DNA of 64,000 nucleotides from contig NW_004086454.1 in the NCBI RefSeq assembly GCF_000220395.1, positions 44,339 to 108,338 of the forward strand, read 5' to 3'. The DNA is from Ichthyophthirius multifiliis. Its lineage: Eukaryota; Ciliophora; Oligohymenophorea; Hymenostomatida. Below the pieces are notes generated by a model. That model was given only the letters and a program-made list of their open reading frames with translations. It searched no databases and had not been told where the DNA came from. Numbering within the stretch: position 1 is the first letter of the stretch; each line of letters begins with the position of its first letter. The position numbers were made by a program, and so were the translations under genes. Shown piece after piece: positions 1 through 12,517 of this stretch.

Positions 1-90
1 AAAAGAAGCAAGAATAAATGTAAACAAAAATTTAAAATAAATAAAATATATAATTTTTAAAAAACAAAAAGTTTAAAAATTTCTATTCTG

Positions 91-642
91 ATGATAGATT
101 TGAAAAAAAAGAAGAATAACTTTAATAATATTATTGCGCAATATGCGGAAAATTTATATTAGCAGCAAACATAAATTTAGAGCATTTACCTTAAAGAAAA
201 ACAGACAATGCGTATTGTTTATTTTATTAAAAAAATAAGAATTATTTTTTTATTATTATCAAAGTATAGCGATAGATTTAAGTAAAATTTTTGCTAAAAC
301 TTTTTTAAAAAAAGACGGTGTTAAATATTTTAAAAGAGAAAACGGTTAGTGTTTATATCAATTTTTTCTAACTTTATAAAATTAATAAATATAGGAATTG
401 AATAATAATTTAGATGGAAATGTTTTTGCAATTCTCCAATAGGATATTAAGCAATAAGCTATGAAGAGTCAGATAAGTTATATGAATAATTATATATTAA
501 AAAAATCGGAGATATTGAAAATGAAATGATTTTTTAGAATAAACCTTTTTTATATATTAATAATAATGCAATTGTTTTAAATGCTAATAATTCTAGATTA
601 ATGATTGAATTGTAAAAAGTTTATCCTGATATTTAATTTTGA
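91..642 (+). CDS. Hypothetical protein, 183 aa, unknown family
   Basis: An ORF read with TAA/TAG as Gln runs from an ATG at 91 to a TGA at 640-642. I do not recognise the family. The first third is Lys/Asn-rich, the middle holds two short hydrophobic stretches, and the last 70 residues look most gene-like (Asp, Glu, Pro, Tyr and Trp well spread, for example FRWKCFCNSPIGYQ and KPFLYINNNAIVLNANNSR). The frame is also open upstream to the window edge, so the true start may lie outside and this may be the last exon of a larger gene. Convergent with the gene at 942-2082. Confidence 0.4.
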
Positions 643-941
643 ATATTTTCATTTAATTTTATAATTTAATTTAATATAAAAAAAAAATATTTAATGTAAT
701 TAAATTGTATTCAATAATTATAAAAAAAATTAAAAAATATGAAATTTTTGATTGTTTGTAATAAGTATAATAATTTTATCATAAAAAACATAATTTTATA
801 AATATTAACAATTTTATTCATTTCTTTTTTTTAAATATGAAAATAAAATGAATATATTTTATATAACATATCGATAAATTTATAAAATAAAAATAGTTTT
901 ATTTGTTATTTTATTTTAAATATTATTTTTGACAAAAATAA

Positions 942-2082
942 TCACAAATTTCTTTCTAAAAATATATATCTATAAAAATCAAATCTAATAACTTATTCCT
1001 ATTCCTATAAATCTCTACTTATTTCGCCTTTTTTAAATGTTTTTAATATCAAATAAATTATATATTTAAATAAATAAAAAAAACCTTAATTTAAACTTAA
1101 ACCAAATTTAAATTACTTTTAAAAGTCACTCAAACTTCCGTTTAAATTAAATCTAAATGTCTTAAAAAAAAATAAGAATTGGTAATAAAAAAAAAAGAAC
1201 TTTCATAAATTCAGCAAATTTTTAAAGATCAAAAGAACCTTCTTCATCTTTATCATATAAATTCCAATAAGTAAAGGCAGAAATTTCGTTTGCAAGCAAA
1301 TCTTAACCTAAAGATCTTTCCATAGAAGCTACCAATTTATAATAATAAATATTCATTAAATCTTATTAAGAGAAACTTCCCTATAAAGAATAATTAAATA
1401 TTTTTTATTTAATATTTTTTTACAGGATAATGGCTTAAATATCCTTAGTGTGGATGAATCATTTAAACAAGTAAATGAGGTTCAATAGGGACTTGAAATT
1501 TATAAGATTTCATTAATTCATAATGAAATTCAAGTACTTTTTGAGGACTAAGTATAGACTCTTTTCTATTTTTAACTAACTACCAAGCTTCATTAAATTA
1601 AGTTTTAAAATAATCTGGAATTTAAAAATCTTCAGTCAATTATGTTTTGCGAACTTCTATATATTTTTTCCATTCGGAAAACTCTTATTTGGCTAAATTT
1701 TTTCTTTCTAATTAATCTGTGGATTATCTTTTTTTAAAAAAATTTAAAAATATATAATAAAAATTACTTAAATTATTTCCTTGAAGTAACCAAATATTTT
1801 ATTAAATTTTCATAATCTCTATTATGATATAAACCTTTATCAAATTCTTATAAACCATCCATTTCCATCATTTAAGTCCTTACAGGTTTTTTTAATGGAG
1901 CTAGTTTGGCTTTTTTTTTAAATAAATATTTTAATATATTTTTTTTATTATTTGCAGTAATATTTTATTCATTTATATTTAATTATTAATGAAAATTATT
2001 TTAATGCAATTAATCTACCAGGATTTATATATTCTTGAAGTCCTTTAGCAATTCCATTTTAAATTTTAGTTGATATACTCAT
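942..2082 (-). CDS. Six-exon gene, 283 aa, with a degenerate EF-hand-like segment
   Basis: Five GT...AG introns (2018-1910, 1767-1728, 1423-1381, 1200-1161, 1084-1028) leave six exons that sum to exactly 284 codons (checked). The protein begins MSISTKIQNGIAKGLQEYIN, is basic near the N-terminus and mostly helical. Near residue 205 it carries YWNLYDKDEEGSFDLQKF, which resembles an EF-hand loop (Asp at 1, 3 and 9, Gly at 6) but has Lys where the final Glu should be, so calcium binding is doubtful. The last exon ends in a charged tail. I do not know the function; a ciliate-specific mitochondrial or cytoskeletal protein is possible, but only as a guess. The introns have short T-rich 3' ends typical of this window. 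Confidence 0.75.
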
Positions 2083-2693
2083 TTATTATTTATTTTAGAA
2101 AAGCTATATATATTTTTTTTATAAAATATCTTTTATTTTTTAATAATTTTAATTATTTAATAAATAATAAATATATATTAATATAATAATAAAATTTTAA
2201 TGAAGAAATCTTACGATCTGATTGAAAAATATAAATAAAATATATTTATATTATGAATTAAATACATTTATATATTTAAATATTAAGTATTTACATTATT
2301 TTTATAATATAATATATAAATAAAAAAGAGAAAAATATTCAATATTATATTATATTATATTATTATTTTATATTATATTAATTTTATTTATTATATATTT
2401 ACTTTAATTTATATTTATATTTTAATTTATATAAATATTAATTATAATTTTTAAAAAATATTTTGCTCTTTGTTTAAATAAAAATTTAATTTGATTTTCT
2501 TTTTTTTTTGAAATTTTTTAACTTTTACTACAATAAAATAATGAGCAAAGAATTTACTATAAAGTTTACTAAAATTTCCAAAATAGCATTATTTAATTGT
2601 AGAAAAAAAAAAATATCAAAAAAAAAAAAGAAAAAAATTAAATAAAAAATAATTACATAAAAATAAAAATAATTATATTTAATTTTGTTTTCT

Positions 2694-3056
2694 TCATTCG
2701 TCAGAAGTTATTGTTAATTCAATTTCAACACCAGGATCAATTCTAAAATTAGTAATGTTCTTAATATCTGAAACTAAGCATGTTAAATCAATAACGCGTT
2801 TATATATTCTCATTTCATATCTTTCCCAAGTTTTGGAACCTTCACCACAAGGTGATTTTCTTACTGTATGAACTAAAATTTTAGTTGGCATTCTAACAGG
2901 TCCTCTAACTTCCACGTTTTCGATTTTTTTTCCTCTTGTAATAATTTCATTTGAGGCTTTTTCTACAGACTTTAAATTTTTGCATGTTAATGTAATTCTA
3001 GCCTTGGCCTTCTTAGTTTCTTCTTCTCCTTTTTTAACTTCTTTGGTTGTGTCCAT
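2694..3056 (-). CDS. RPS20: 40S ribosomal protein S20 (uS10)
   Basis: Single-exon 120-residue protein, the normal length for eukaryotic uS10. Diagnostic stretches are VRGPVRMPTKILVHTVRKSP, then GEGSKTWERYEMRIYKRVID and a C-terminus ending in ELTITSDE. uS10 sits in the head of the small subunit and contacts 18S rRNA. The lysine-rich N-terminal extension is the usual eukaryotic disordered tail. Unlike nearly every other gene here it contains no TAA or TAG codon, and it ends in TGA, as expected for a highly expressed ciliate gene. The flanks are AT-rich with T runs on both sides. Confidence 0.97.
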   Translation of the reverse strand: MDTTKEVKKGEEETKKAKARITLTCKNLKSVEKASNEIITRGKKIENVEVRGPVRMPTKILVHTVRKSPCGEGSKTWERYEMRIYKRVIDLTCLVSDIKNITNFRIDPGVEIELTITSDE

Positions 3057-3480
3057 TTTTTATTTTTAATATTTGTTTTTTTTTTAATTGTTTTTTTATT
3101 TATTAAAGATTTTTTTTTCTTTTTTATTATTAACTTTTATTATTTTAACCTAATTATATTTTAATCTTTAGTTTTAAATTCTTTTAATATTAAATAGTTA
3201 TTAATATATTCAGAAATTTATTTATTTTAAATTTTTAATAGCAAGATGTAAAAATTTCCAAATAAAACCAGAAAACATATAAATTATAAAAGTTCAAATT
3301 TATTATTTTATATTTTTTTTTTTAATTATATATTTTAATTATTAATTAAGATAATAATAATAAAAAAAATTCATAAATTTTTACTCACAATATAAATAAT
3401 AGTTAAATAAAAACTTTACTAATAATATTTTTATTAAAACTATAATTATAAGTTTCTTTAGATTTTATATTTACGAATTT
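3057..3480. other. AT-rich spacer between RPS20 and GSK3 genes
   Basis: No coding frame or structured RNA is apparent. It contains the RPS20 upstream region and the GSK3 gene's 3' flank, with scattered T runs and one small T/A-poor patch near 3240-3300. Confidence 0.5.
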
Positions 3481-5037
3481 TCATTTATTGTTATTTTAAC
3501 CTTTAAAAATGACTTTTTGGTTAAAATCGTCATTTAGATTATAAATTTATTTATTCTTATACCAATCAGGAATTAAAGCGTTTTTTAATTATGGCTAAGT
3601 ACTTATTTCTTCTAATAAAAATATATAAATAAATAAAAAATAATTTAAATTAAATATAAAACCTTTTGTAAAATTAAATAAATCAGGTAAACCTGGATTA
3701 GCTTAGCAAAATTTTTCTTATCTCAGTTCATTAAAATAAGGATGAAGTAAAGTTTCTAAAGGGGTAGGTCTATCAGTGGGAATGTAGACTAGCAATCTAT
3801 TAATTAAATCAACTAACACAGGATCTAGTTTTTGTTTTGCAAAGATCTAATAAATTAGTAATTTTTAATAATAATCTTTAAAAGTATTAATTTTTTTTAC
3901 AAAATAATTACTTTTGACCATGAACTAGGTTTTATTTAAGGAAATTTTTATTAATTGTGCTATGGATTCATTTTAAGAATTTATTCTTAAGTAGGAGTGC
4001 CTAATATTTTTATAATTTCAACTAATTAATCTACTGCATTTTCTCCAGGAAAAAGAGGTTCACATAAAATCATTTCAGCAATGACAGTTCCTATTTTTTT
4101 TGTTTTTGATGTAAAAACATGCATACATTAAATTATAAATATATAAAATATATATAAAATGCTTATTATATAATTATTTTTCCACCTATTGACCATACAT
4201 CTATTTGTGTTGTGTATTATTCTGCGCCGAAAATTAATTCAGGAGCTCTATAATATCTAGAACATATATATGATATATTAGGCTCACCTTTTATCAGTTT
4301 TTTTGCTGAGCCAAAATCGCATATTTTTAATAAATATTTTGAAGAATCTGATAGAATATTTTATGGTTTTATATCTCTATGGCATATTTCTATGCCTTTT
4401 AAATATGCTAATGCTCTAAACATTTAATATGAAAATACTTTTAATAATAAAGGGGGAAATGGCTGTTTGTTTTTGCGATAATATTTTATTATATTTGAGA
4501 GAGTTTCAGGTACATATTCCATTACTAAATTTAAATAAACTTCATCTTCCTTTATTTTATTTTATTATTTTATTTTTATTTATATCATATTTGTTTTGAT
4601 TTTAATATTTTTTGGTTATTACATTTTTTCCTTATGTATGATATGCATGCTTTAATTTTATTATATGTTAATGATCTAATTATTTTATAATTTCATACTC
4701 ACGATTCTTATATCTTTTGTCTTAAAATACCTTTTTTATTGCTACTTTTTCATTAGTATCATCTAATATTCCCTTATTTTTGAATAATAAAGATATAATT
4801 TTTTTTTTTAAGAGTTTTATTTTATTTTAAATTAATTTGATATAATTAATTATATTTTTTAAAATATTACTAAATATACAACGCCAAAAGTTCCATTTCC
4901 TATTGTTTTTTCAAAAGTTATTGATGGTGATATATTTTATTATGAATCCTTAAATTTAGTTTATATTGAAAAATAATATTATTTACTTATCTGTCTTATT
5001 TTTATTGCTGATTTTTTTATTATTAAGTTTGCTTCAT
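3481..5037 (-). CDS. GSK3: Glycogen synthase kinase 3 (shaggy-type CMGC kinase), 378 aa
   Basis: Six introns (4986-4949, 4870-4773, 4622-4550, 4185-4091, 3911-3847, 3662-3612) give seven exons totalling 379 codons (checked). After a Gln-rich N-terminus come the glycine loop [18 protein letters not shown] with the ATP lysine, [24 protein letters not shown] and [20 protein letters not shown]. The [18 protein letters not shown] stretch is specific to GSK3 and includes the activation-loop tyrosine and the arginines that read primed phosphosubstrates. The C-lobe motif [20 protein letters not shown] completes the domain. No N-terminal inhibitory serine context of the mammalian beta type is obvious. 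Expected cytoplasmic/nuclear signalling kinase; the family call is secure. Confidence 0.95.
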
Positions 5038-6023
5038 TTATTGTTCAATTGATGTTTATTAATTATATTATATTTTTAGAATTAAGTTACTTATTTATTT
5101 TATTTTAAAATAAAAAATAAATATATATTTTATTATTTTAAATTAATTTTTATTAATTAAAAATAATGCGAATTTAATGAAAATAAAATTTTAGTCTATT
5201 TAAATTTATTTTTTTATTATATATTATTCATATAGAAAAATTATTGCTAAATGTAATTTAATTTAGTTATTTTTTCAAAAAGAAATTTATTAGTTAATTT
5301 ATATAATAAAATATTAAATAACATTAATAATAATTAATAAAGAAATAAAATAATATTTAATTTGCATTTAATAAATATAAATAAATTAATACTAATTCAA
5401 TAAAGATAAATTTTAATCTATTTAAATAAATATTGAATTTATTTTTATTTTTTATTATATGTATTTTTAAATAAAATTTATTTTTAAATATAATTTAATT
5501 TAGTTATTTTTATAACAAGAAATTAACTTTTTTACTTATAAATTAAAATTTTAATAACATAATAATATTTAATAAAGAAATCAAAAATGCTTAACTTTAA
5601 TTTTAAATAAATACTAATACATTTTATTATTCATAACTTTAAAGGTACTTTTTTGTTTTTTTTAATATATAATTAAAAAAAATAAATTATAATTTTATTG
5701 CTATTAATAAATATTAAAAAACATAAAATAATTTATATATTATTTATAATGAAAATCTAAAATTATATAATATGAAAATATTTAATTTATTAAAGTACAA
5801 ATTTATTTAATATTAATAAACAAATCATATTTTCTTTTCAATCAAAAAACTTCTTGTTTTTACATAAAAAATATCTGTTTAAAAATAGTAAATTTATATG
5901 TCTAAAATTAAAGGTTAAAAATTAGCATTTTACAATAATAATATAAAAAAAAAAAAGCTAAAAAAAATTAAATAAATAAAAAAAAAAAATATATAAAAAA
6001 AAAAAAAAAAAAACTTTAAAAAA
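5038..6023. other. AT-rich spacer between divergent GSK3 and importin genes
   Basis: No gene seen. It holds a diverged tandem duplication (separate entry) and a run of A residues just before the importin start. Confidence 0.5.
5180..5590. repeat. Diverged tandem duplication, two copies of about 180 nt
   Basis: The segments 5180-5350 and 5402-5587 share the same order of words: TTTAATCTATTTAAAT-like start, ATAATTTAATTTAGTTATTTT in the middle, then an AAGAAATTAA block and a TTAATAAAGAAAT ending. They differ by many substitutions and small indels. No coding frame is evident. It looks like an old local duplication of non-coding DNA. Confidence 0.5.
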
Positions 6024-9000
6024 ATGTCCTAAGAACAATAACAACCCCTTCCTGAAATAAAAAATATTGAAGAAGCCATTGAATGTATGCGTGGAATTCT
6101 ATCAGGTGATAACTAAAAGATTAAATTAGGTACAAAAATAATGAAACAATTTACCAAAAAGACTGAGTCAATAGCTATATTTACGTACATCCTAGCTAAT
6201 TGTAATGACTAATCTTTAAGACATTTATCAGGTATATTATTAAAGAGAAATATGGTTATAAACTTTGAGAATTTAAATGCCGATGCATAAAAGGATTTGT
6301 AAAGAATTCTTTTGGAAAGATTCTTTTTAGAGACATAATAATCAGTAAGAAAATATATAGGAATTTTAGTAGGGGTAGTTGCCAAATTAACTTTAAGTGA
6401 AGGAAAATGGGAAGAACTTTATAGTACAATTTAATAATAAATTGATGCAAGTAATTAAAATTTATAAATGAGAATTTATGGAATTTAACTTTTGGAACTT
6501 GTTTTAGAATATTCTTCTCATTCTTTGAAAAACTTATATAAGAATTTCTTACCTTTTTTCTCTTCATCTTTGTAAGATTAAAACAAACAAATAAGAATCG
6601 GGGCTGTGAGATGTCTTGTCAATATTTTCGAAGATATTCATGAAATGAAACAAGAAGAATTGACTTAATATAAATAATTAATAAATCCTATATTGTAAGT
6701 ATTAGAGAGTTTAATAGAAGAAAAAGATGAAGATTTAATATTCTATTGTTTCGATGCTTTGAATCTGTTAATAGAAAATAAAAAAACAATTCTTGATACT
6801 CACCTTGTTCCCATTGTAGAATATTTATGTTCACAAAAAGTACTATTTAATCCTCATTTATCTAAAAGAATAAAGGAAACTGCTTTAGATTTAATTTATT
6901 CAGCAACTGAATTCCACAAATCTGTTTGGAACAAAAATATTCCTGCATTAAAAGCTTTAATAAAAACAATTTGTCATATCGTAACTCTTCCAATTTAATA
7001 AAAAGAGGTCCTTTAAGAAGGTGAAGAACCTATACAAGACATTGCTTTGTGGCTTTTACAAACCTTCACATTGAATTTGAATAAGAAAAAAACCTTTGGG
7101 ATTATTCTCGAAGAAATTACAACATTTATACATTCAAATGAACCTAATAAAATGAATTCCGGGTTTCTTATTTTGGCCTAATTAGCTGAAGGGTGTTATG
7201 AATAAATTGCAAGAAATTTATAAAATCCCATTATGAATGATTTTATGCCTAAAGGACTTTCTCATCCTGCACCTGAAGTTCGTGGAGCTGCAATCAAATC
7301 TTTAACTTATTTCGCAGATTATCTTCCTGTAGATATTTGCAAATATCATTAAGTAATAGTTCCAGCTGTATTAGGATGTTTTACTGATTTGGATGATATC
7401 AAAGTAAGAGAAAAGGCTGTTATTGCTTTAGATATTTTCTGCGATAATCTCGAAGCTGAAGATCTTTTGATTTATCTATAATCTGTAGTCGAAAAACTTT
7501 CTTTTATATTAACCTCTTCCCAAAATGCAACTCCTTTGATGAAAAGAGTTTCTATTTCTGCACTAGCCTCTTGTATTTCAACTGTAGAACATAAATTTGG
7601 ACCTTATGTACATTAAGTAGGAAACCTTTTACATTATATAATTTTAAATTCATAAGATATTCCTTTAAAATCAGAAGCAATTAATTGCTTGGGAAAAATT
7701 GCAGGCGCTTTTGTAAAAGAAGATAGAAAAGTTTACGATTCATATGTATAACCTTGTGTTGAAATTGTTTATTAAAATTTGTTATAAGCTGATGATTTTG
7801 AATTGAGAGAAGGTTGCTTTGCATTCTTTTATAATTTGGCTAATGCTATTGGAAATGAATTCGAACCTATTTTTGATAAAATAATTGAATTTACTTTAAA
7901 ATAGGCTGCTTCTGAAGAAGGACTTTATTTGGATGGAAAAAAAAAGGGAGATTTTTCATTAGATTCTGATTCAGAAAGTGGAAACGATAATTTGTTAGAT
8001 GAAGGAGATGATCATGGACACTAAGGTCACTTAAATGTTAAAACATCTTTTATAATGGAAAAATCAGCTGCTATTACTGCTTTAGGTTAATTCGCAGTAG
8101 CTTGCCCTATGAAATACGCTCCTTATTATGAAAGGGCATTGGAAATATGTGAATAAAACTTTAATTACTTTAATGAAAATGTCCGTTAGTAAGTATCGAA
8201 ATGTTACAAAGATTTGTGTATTGGAATGGTGATGACTTCAAATAATGGAAAATTACCTACTTACGAAAAAGGCTTGCCTGTAAAAGTACGTTTCTAAGAG
8301 AAAATTGAAAACGTAATTCAAATTGATATCTTTTAAAAATTCCTTTATTACTTAAATGAAGAAGAAGACCCTGAAGTAACTGCAATGGCAATAGAAATGT
8401 TAATCGAAGTTTTCAAAAAACTCGGCCCTGCTTCTTTTGATAAAAACTTAGATGATTTAACTTTGAGTATAATTAATCTTCTTGAAAATAAAGACGAAAA
8501 TTCGGATGATTCTTAAAAAGAACTTGAAGGATATGTAATTGAAGCTGTTTGTGATCTTATTCCAATTCTTTGTAAAGTTTTAGGCGATTCCTTTGCTTTA
8601 CATTTCTAGAAAATCTATCCAAAAATGCTTGTTTATTTAAGAGAAGACCGTGAATTAAATGAAAATGTTTATATGGTTGGCTGCTTCGCTTAAATTTTTA
8701 AATATACTCCTAATTTCTTATCTTTTATTAAAGATTCTATTTTACCCGTACTTTTTGAAAAAATCACTTTATAAGATGATGACATGAATAGAAATTTAGC
8801 ATTTTGCATTGGAAATATGGTTGAAAAAGGTTTATAATACGTATAAAATTTTCTTCCTTAAATTTGTGGAATTCTCAAAAATATATTCGCAAATTCTATT
8901 GAATTAGCAGCTAAAGATAATGCTGCAGCTGCACTTTGCAGAGTTATGATGACTGTACCCTCATAATTCCCTTTAGATTAAGCTTTGGAGTAGATTTTGG

Positions 9001-9293
9001 CTATTGTACCTCTTAAAGGAGATGAAGAAGAAGAAAAAACTATTGTTTAGACTTTATTATTTTTATGTAATAATTATTCTAATATAGTTTTAACAAAAAT
9101 AAATAAAATATTGGAAGTCTTTGTAGACGCACTCGGAGGTATTAAAAAATATAAAATCAATTAAGATATGTAAGCTTAAGTTGTCTAATTCTTATAGAGT
9201 GCAGTCAATTCTAATGAAGGTTATAAAAGTTTAGTTTAATAATTAGTATTAGCTCACCCAGAAAAAGATAAAATTGTTTAATTATTGTCTTGA
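6024..9293 (+). CDS. Importin-beta family karyopherin, importin-4-like, 1089 aa
   Basis: One uninterrupted 1090-codon ORF (checked) with no introns. The length matches importin 4/5. The protein is a run of HEAT-type helical repeats, for example HPAPEVRGAAIKSLTYFADY and DLDDIKVREKAVIALDIF. Mid-protein (about residues 640-665) lies an acidic loop (SLDSDSESGNDNLLDEGDD) followed by SFIMEKSAAITALGQFAV, the arrangement seen in importin 4. The N-terminal helices are where RanGTP binds in this family. Role: nuclear import of cargoes such as histones and ribosomal proteins. The start at 6024 follows a poly-A leader typical of ciliate genes. Importin 5 is the alternative assignment. Confidence 0.9.
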
Positions 9294-9644
9294 TTTTTTT
9301 ATAGTTTATTGTGTTTTTAAATTTATTTTTTAATTAAATTTTAAATTTTTTTTTATATCCATTAGATATAATACAAAAAAAAAATATATTAATATTATAA
9401 TAAAATACTAATATTTATTTAATTAATTATTATATAATTTTATATACAATTATAAAATATAAATTTGTTTATTTTTTAAACATGAAAATAGAATTTATTT
9501 TAAATTTTGATAAATGATTATTGAAAATTTTAAAATAATATTAATTTAATTATTGAGTATAAAAATAAATTTACAATTAATAAAAAATTAATTTTTATAA
9601 ATAAAATATATATCTAAAAAAACATACATTAAATAAAATTAAAA
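9294..9644. other. AT-rich spacer
   Basis: Nothing recognised; contains the importin 3' flank and the A-rich leader of the next gene, in the same orientation. Confidence 0.5.
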
Positions 9645-11989
9645 ATGTTGACATTTGGTGATGAAAAAATTGATAATTAAATTAATTAAAGTTTACGAAG
9701 ACAATCGTCATAAATAAATTCGAATTTAAATTAATCAATTGTTGAAAAAAATATGACTATAAAAAATGAAAATTTAGTTTTATAATCTCCTAAAAAACGT
9801 TTTGAATAACTTGATAAGATAAATTTTTCTGTAAAAGAAGCATCTAACAAGCCTTAAAAGTAAATAATACAAATATAAGCAATAAACGATGTAAAAAATG
9901 TATATGTATTATTAAAGATATAAAAGCTATTATAAATAAAAGATTTAATAATCTTAATTTTTTTAATAATATTTGACTATTCGTTTGAAATATACTAAAA
10001 TAACACAAATATAACAAAAGGAATATTAGTTTATATAATATCTATTCTTTTAGTTTTCTTAATTATTCCAAATATAAAATAAATTAATGAAAAATAATTA
10101 GAAATAATTTATTGGGTATTAAAAATAGTTACGTTTGTAATATATATGGAAACCCGAATAATAACATTAAGTAAAATTGCATTTGAAAAATAAAATTTTA
10201 ACTTTTATTTTGAATAAACAATAGTATTTTATTGTGTTCTCTTTTCATATTTTGCTTTGATAATTTCAAAAAAAGTAATAATATTTTTTATTCTTTTCAT
10301 TTATTCTTTATTACGAATTATACCTTCATCTTTTATCTTTTTATTAATAACTTTTGTAATATTTATTTCTATTGTGTATGTTTTTTCAGAAAAAAAAAAA
10401 AACTAATTAAAATAAACACTGTAAAAAATTCCTTTTTTTCCTCCTGAAAATTCTAATTAGAACAATCTTATTTATTCACCAAATTTTGGTGGTAATAATA
10501 GTTAAATGCCGAATTTTTTCGAATCAAAAAATATAACAAACAACTAGGTTGTATCTCCAAGAGTAAATAATAACAATATAATATCTCAAAGAGATGGATT
10601 AGAAACGAACCGTGAAATAAATATAAATAAAATTGAAGATAATACTACTAATAAATAATTAAATACAGAAAAAGATAGCTAAATAGATATTGAATAACCA
10701 ATAAATAACATAAAAAAAAACTCTATAAAAAGTTAACATATAGAACTTTATGATGACAATTAACAGTAAAAAATATAAATCTAAGACTTAGTCTTATTAA
10801 ATATTTCTTAGGGAATTGTACTTATAAATTCTGAGCTGAACGAAGTTGTATATGCGAATTAATAATCACTAAGAATATTAAATTGTAAAGTTGAAAACAT
10901 ATATTAATGTTTATTAGAATAAAAAAATATCTATAGCTTTAAAGAAAAAGTTGTTAATTTTTAAGATTTTATCAACTAATTCGAAAAACCTTTACATATA
11001 AGTGAATTATCTTCCTTAAAAGGACTTTTTTTAAATTTAGATCGTTTTAAAGAAATAATGTATTGTGCAATTTGTAAATAATAACCATAAAATTAATATA
11101 AATCATAATTGAGCTTAAAATAGTTTTTCGAAGATTTTGCTATTTTAGAAATAGAAATGCAAAAATTTAATGATAATTTTGTTTTATTTTCAATTAAGCC
11201 TACTGAAAATAATAATCCTTTTTCGAATATGTTTTAAGCTATTTCTAATATGTCATTTTTTATTTCCAAAATGATCACAGAACTCTCTATCGATGTGAAA
11301 GATATGCATGAATACTTATATACAATCAAAAACATGCCTAATTAATAACTTGATTATGAAGGATGTATTGGAAAAATCTAATCAATAAATGAACTTCTAT
11401 AAGATTTCTAAACTTCCTCTTTGATTATCTCAGGAGTTTTTTAACCCCTCAAAAAATAAATTAATCTTTAAGAACTTATTAATAAAGTCATTCTTAAAAT
11501 GTAAAAAAGATCAAATAATAAATTCAATATTATACTAAATTATAAATAAAATGTTCCTGCCATTATTTTTTAAGATCCTGATATTTTAGATAGGGTTTTT
11601 TATAATTTATTGCTTTATTTTGTAGATCTTAACGAAAATGTTGCTATTTAAATTAATACTAATAATTCAAATACTTTTATTAATGTAATATTTTGTTTTT
11701 TTAAAATCATTTTTTTTTTAATAAAATTGTATTATTTTATTTTGATATTTTTTTTTTGAAAAATAAGGTTTGTATTAGCTGCTAAAAGTAAGACTGTAAT
11801 TAAAATGAAAATATAGTATTTGCTTTAAATGATAAAAATGCTTATATTACTAATGTATATATGTTAGAAAATATGCATTATGGAATATTACTTAGTAATA
11901 GCTTAATATAATAGCTAGATTCTAATCGCAACGGAATTGTATTTACTTCAAATTAACATATTTCTTTTAATTTTAATTTGAGTTTATGA
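9645..11989 (+). CDS. Multi-TM protein with PAS-like and degenerate histidine-kinase-like C-terminus, 753 aa
   Basis: Two exons; intron 11685-11767 (83 nt); 754 codons (checked). Residues about 95-250 hold five or six hydrophobic helices. A Q/N-rich linker follows. Around residue 385 is GIVLINSELNEVVYANQQSL, which resembles the start of a PAS domain (role of a buried helix-turn strand with N/V/Y pattern). Near residue 600 comes QELINKVILKMQKRSNNK then DPDILDRVFYNLLLYF, the position and spacing of the N box of an HATPase_c domain. The expected Asn of the N box is present, but the G1/G2 glycine motifs have decayed (HYGILLSNSLIQQL) before a final SFNFNLSL strand. The dimerisation helix lacks a clear phosphoacceptor His. 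Such membrane PAS proteins with kinase-like ends occur in ciliates; catalytic activity seems unlikely. Confidence 0.75.
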
Positions 11990-12517
11990 AAATATATATT
12001 TATATATAATTATATATATATAATAGAATATTATAATATAATCTTAAATAATAACATATATATTTAAAATGCTATTTTATTTTTCCTATTATATATTTAA
12101 ATATTTTTTTAAATTTAATAAATAAATAAATATATTATTTATATTATTTAAATCTTTAATTAAAAAATTAATGAATTAATATTAAAAACCCTTTTGTAAA
12201 ATATCACATCTATATTTGATGTGAAATATTATAACTTTATTTTCTTTTTTATAAATAGTATTTAAATCGATTATATATTAAATTTATCTAATTTATTACA
12301 AAATATTTATAATGATTTATTAAATAATAAAATAATTAAAAGTTAATATTAAAAATGTAAAAATAAAAAGTTTTGATATTATCTAAATTATAATAAAAAA
12401 ATATATATTCTAAAACATAAAAAGCTTAATATACTTTTATTTTAATATTTTAAAGTTATTTTTTGTAAAGAAAAAATTCTCTATATCTTTAAAAATAAAA
12501 TAACTTTTAAACTCTCA
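11990..12517. other. AT-rich spacer between convergent genes
   Basis: Short TA tracts and no gene-like composition. Confidence 0.5.

Noticed and set aside
6256-6567. Minus-strand ORF of 103 codons
   Set aside because: Antisense to the importin gene, which is a single 1090-codon frame.
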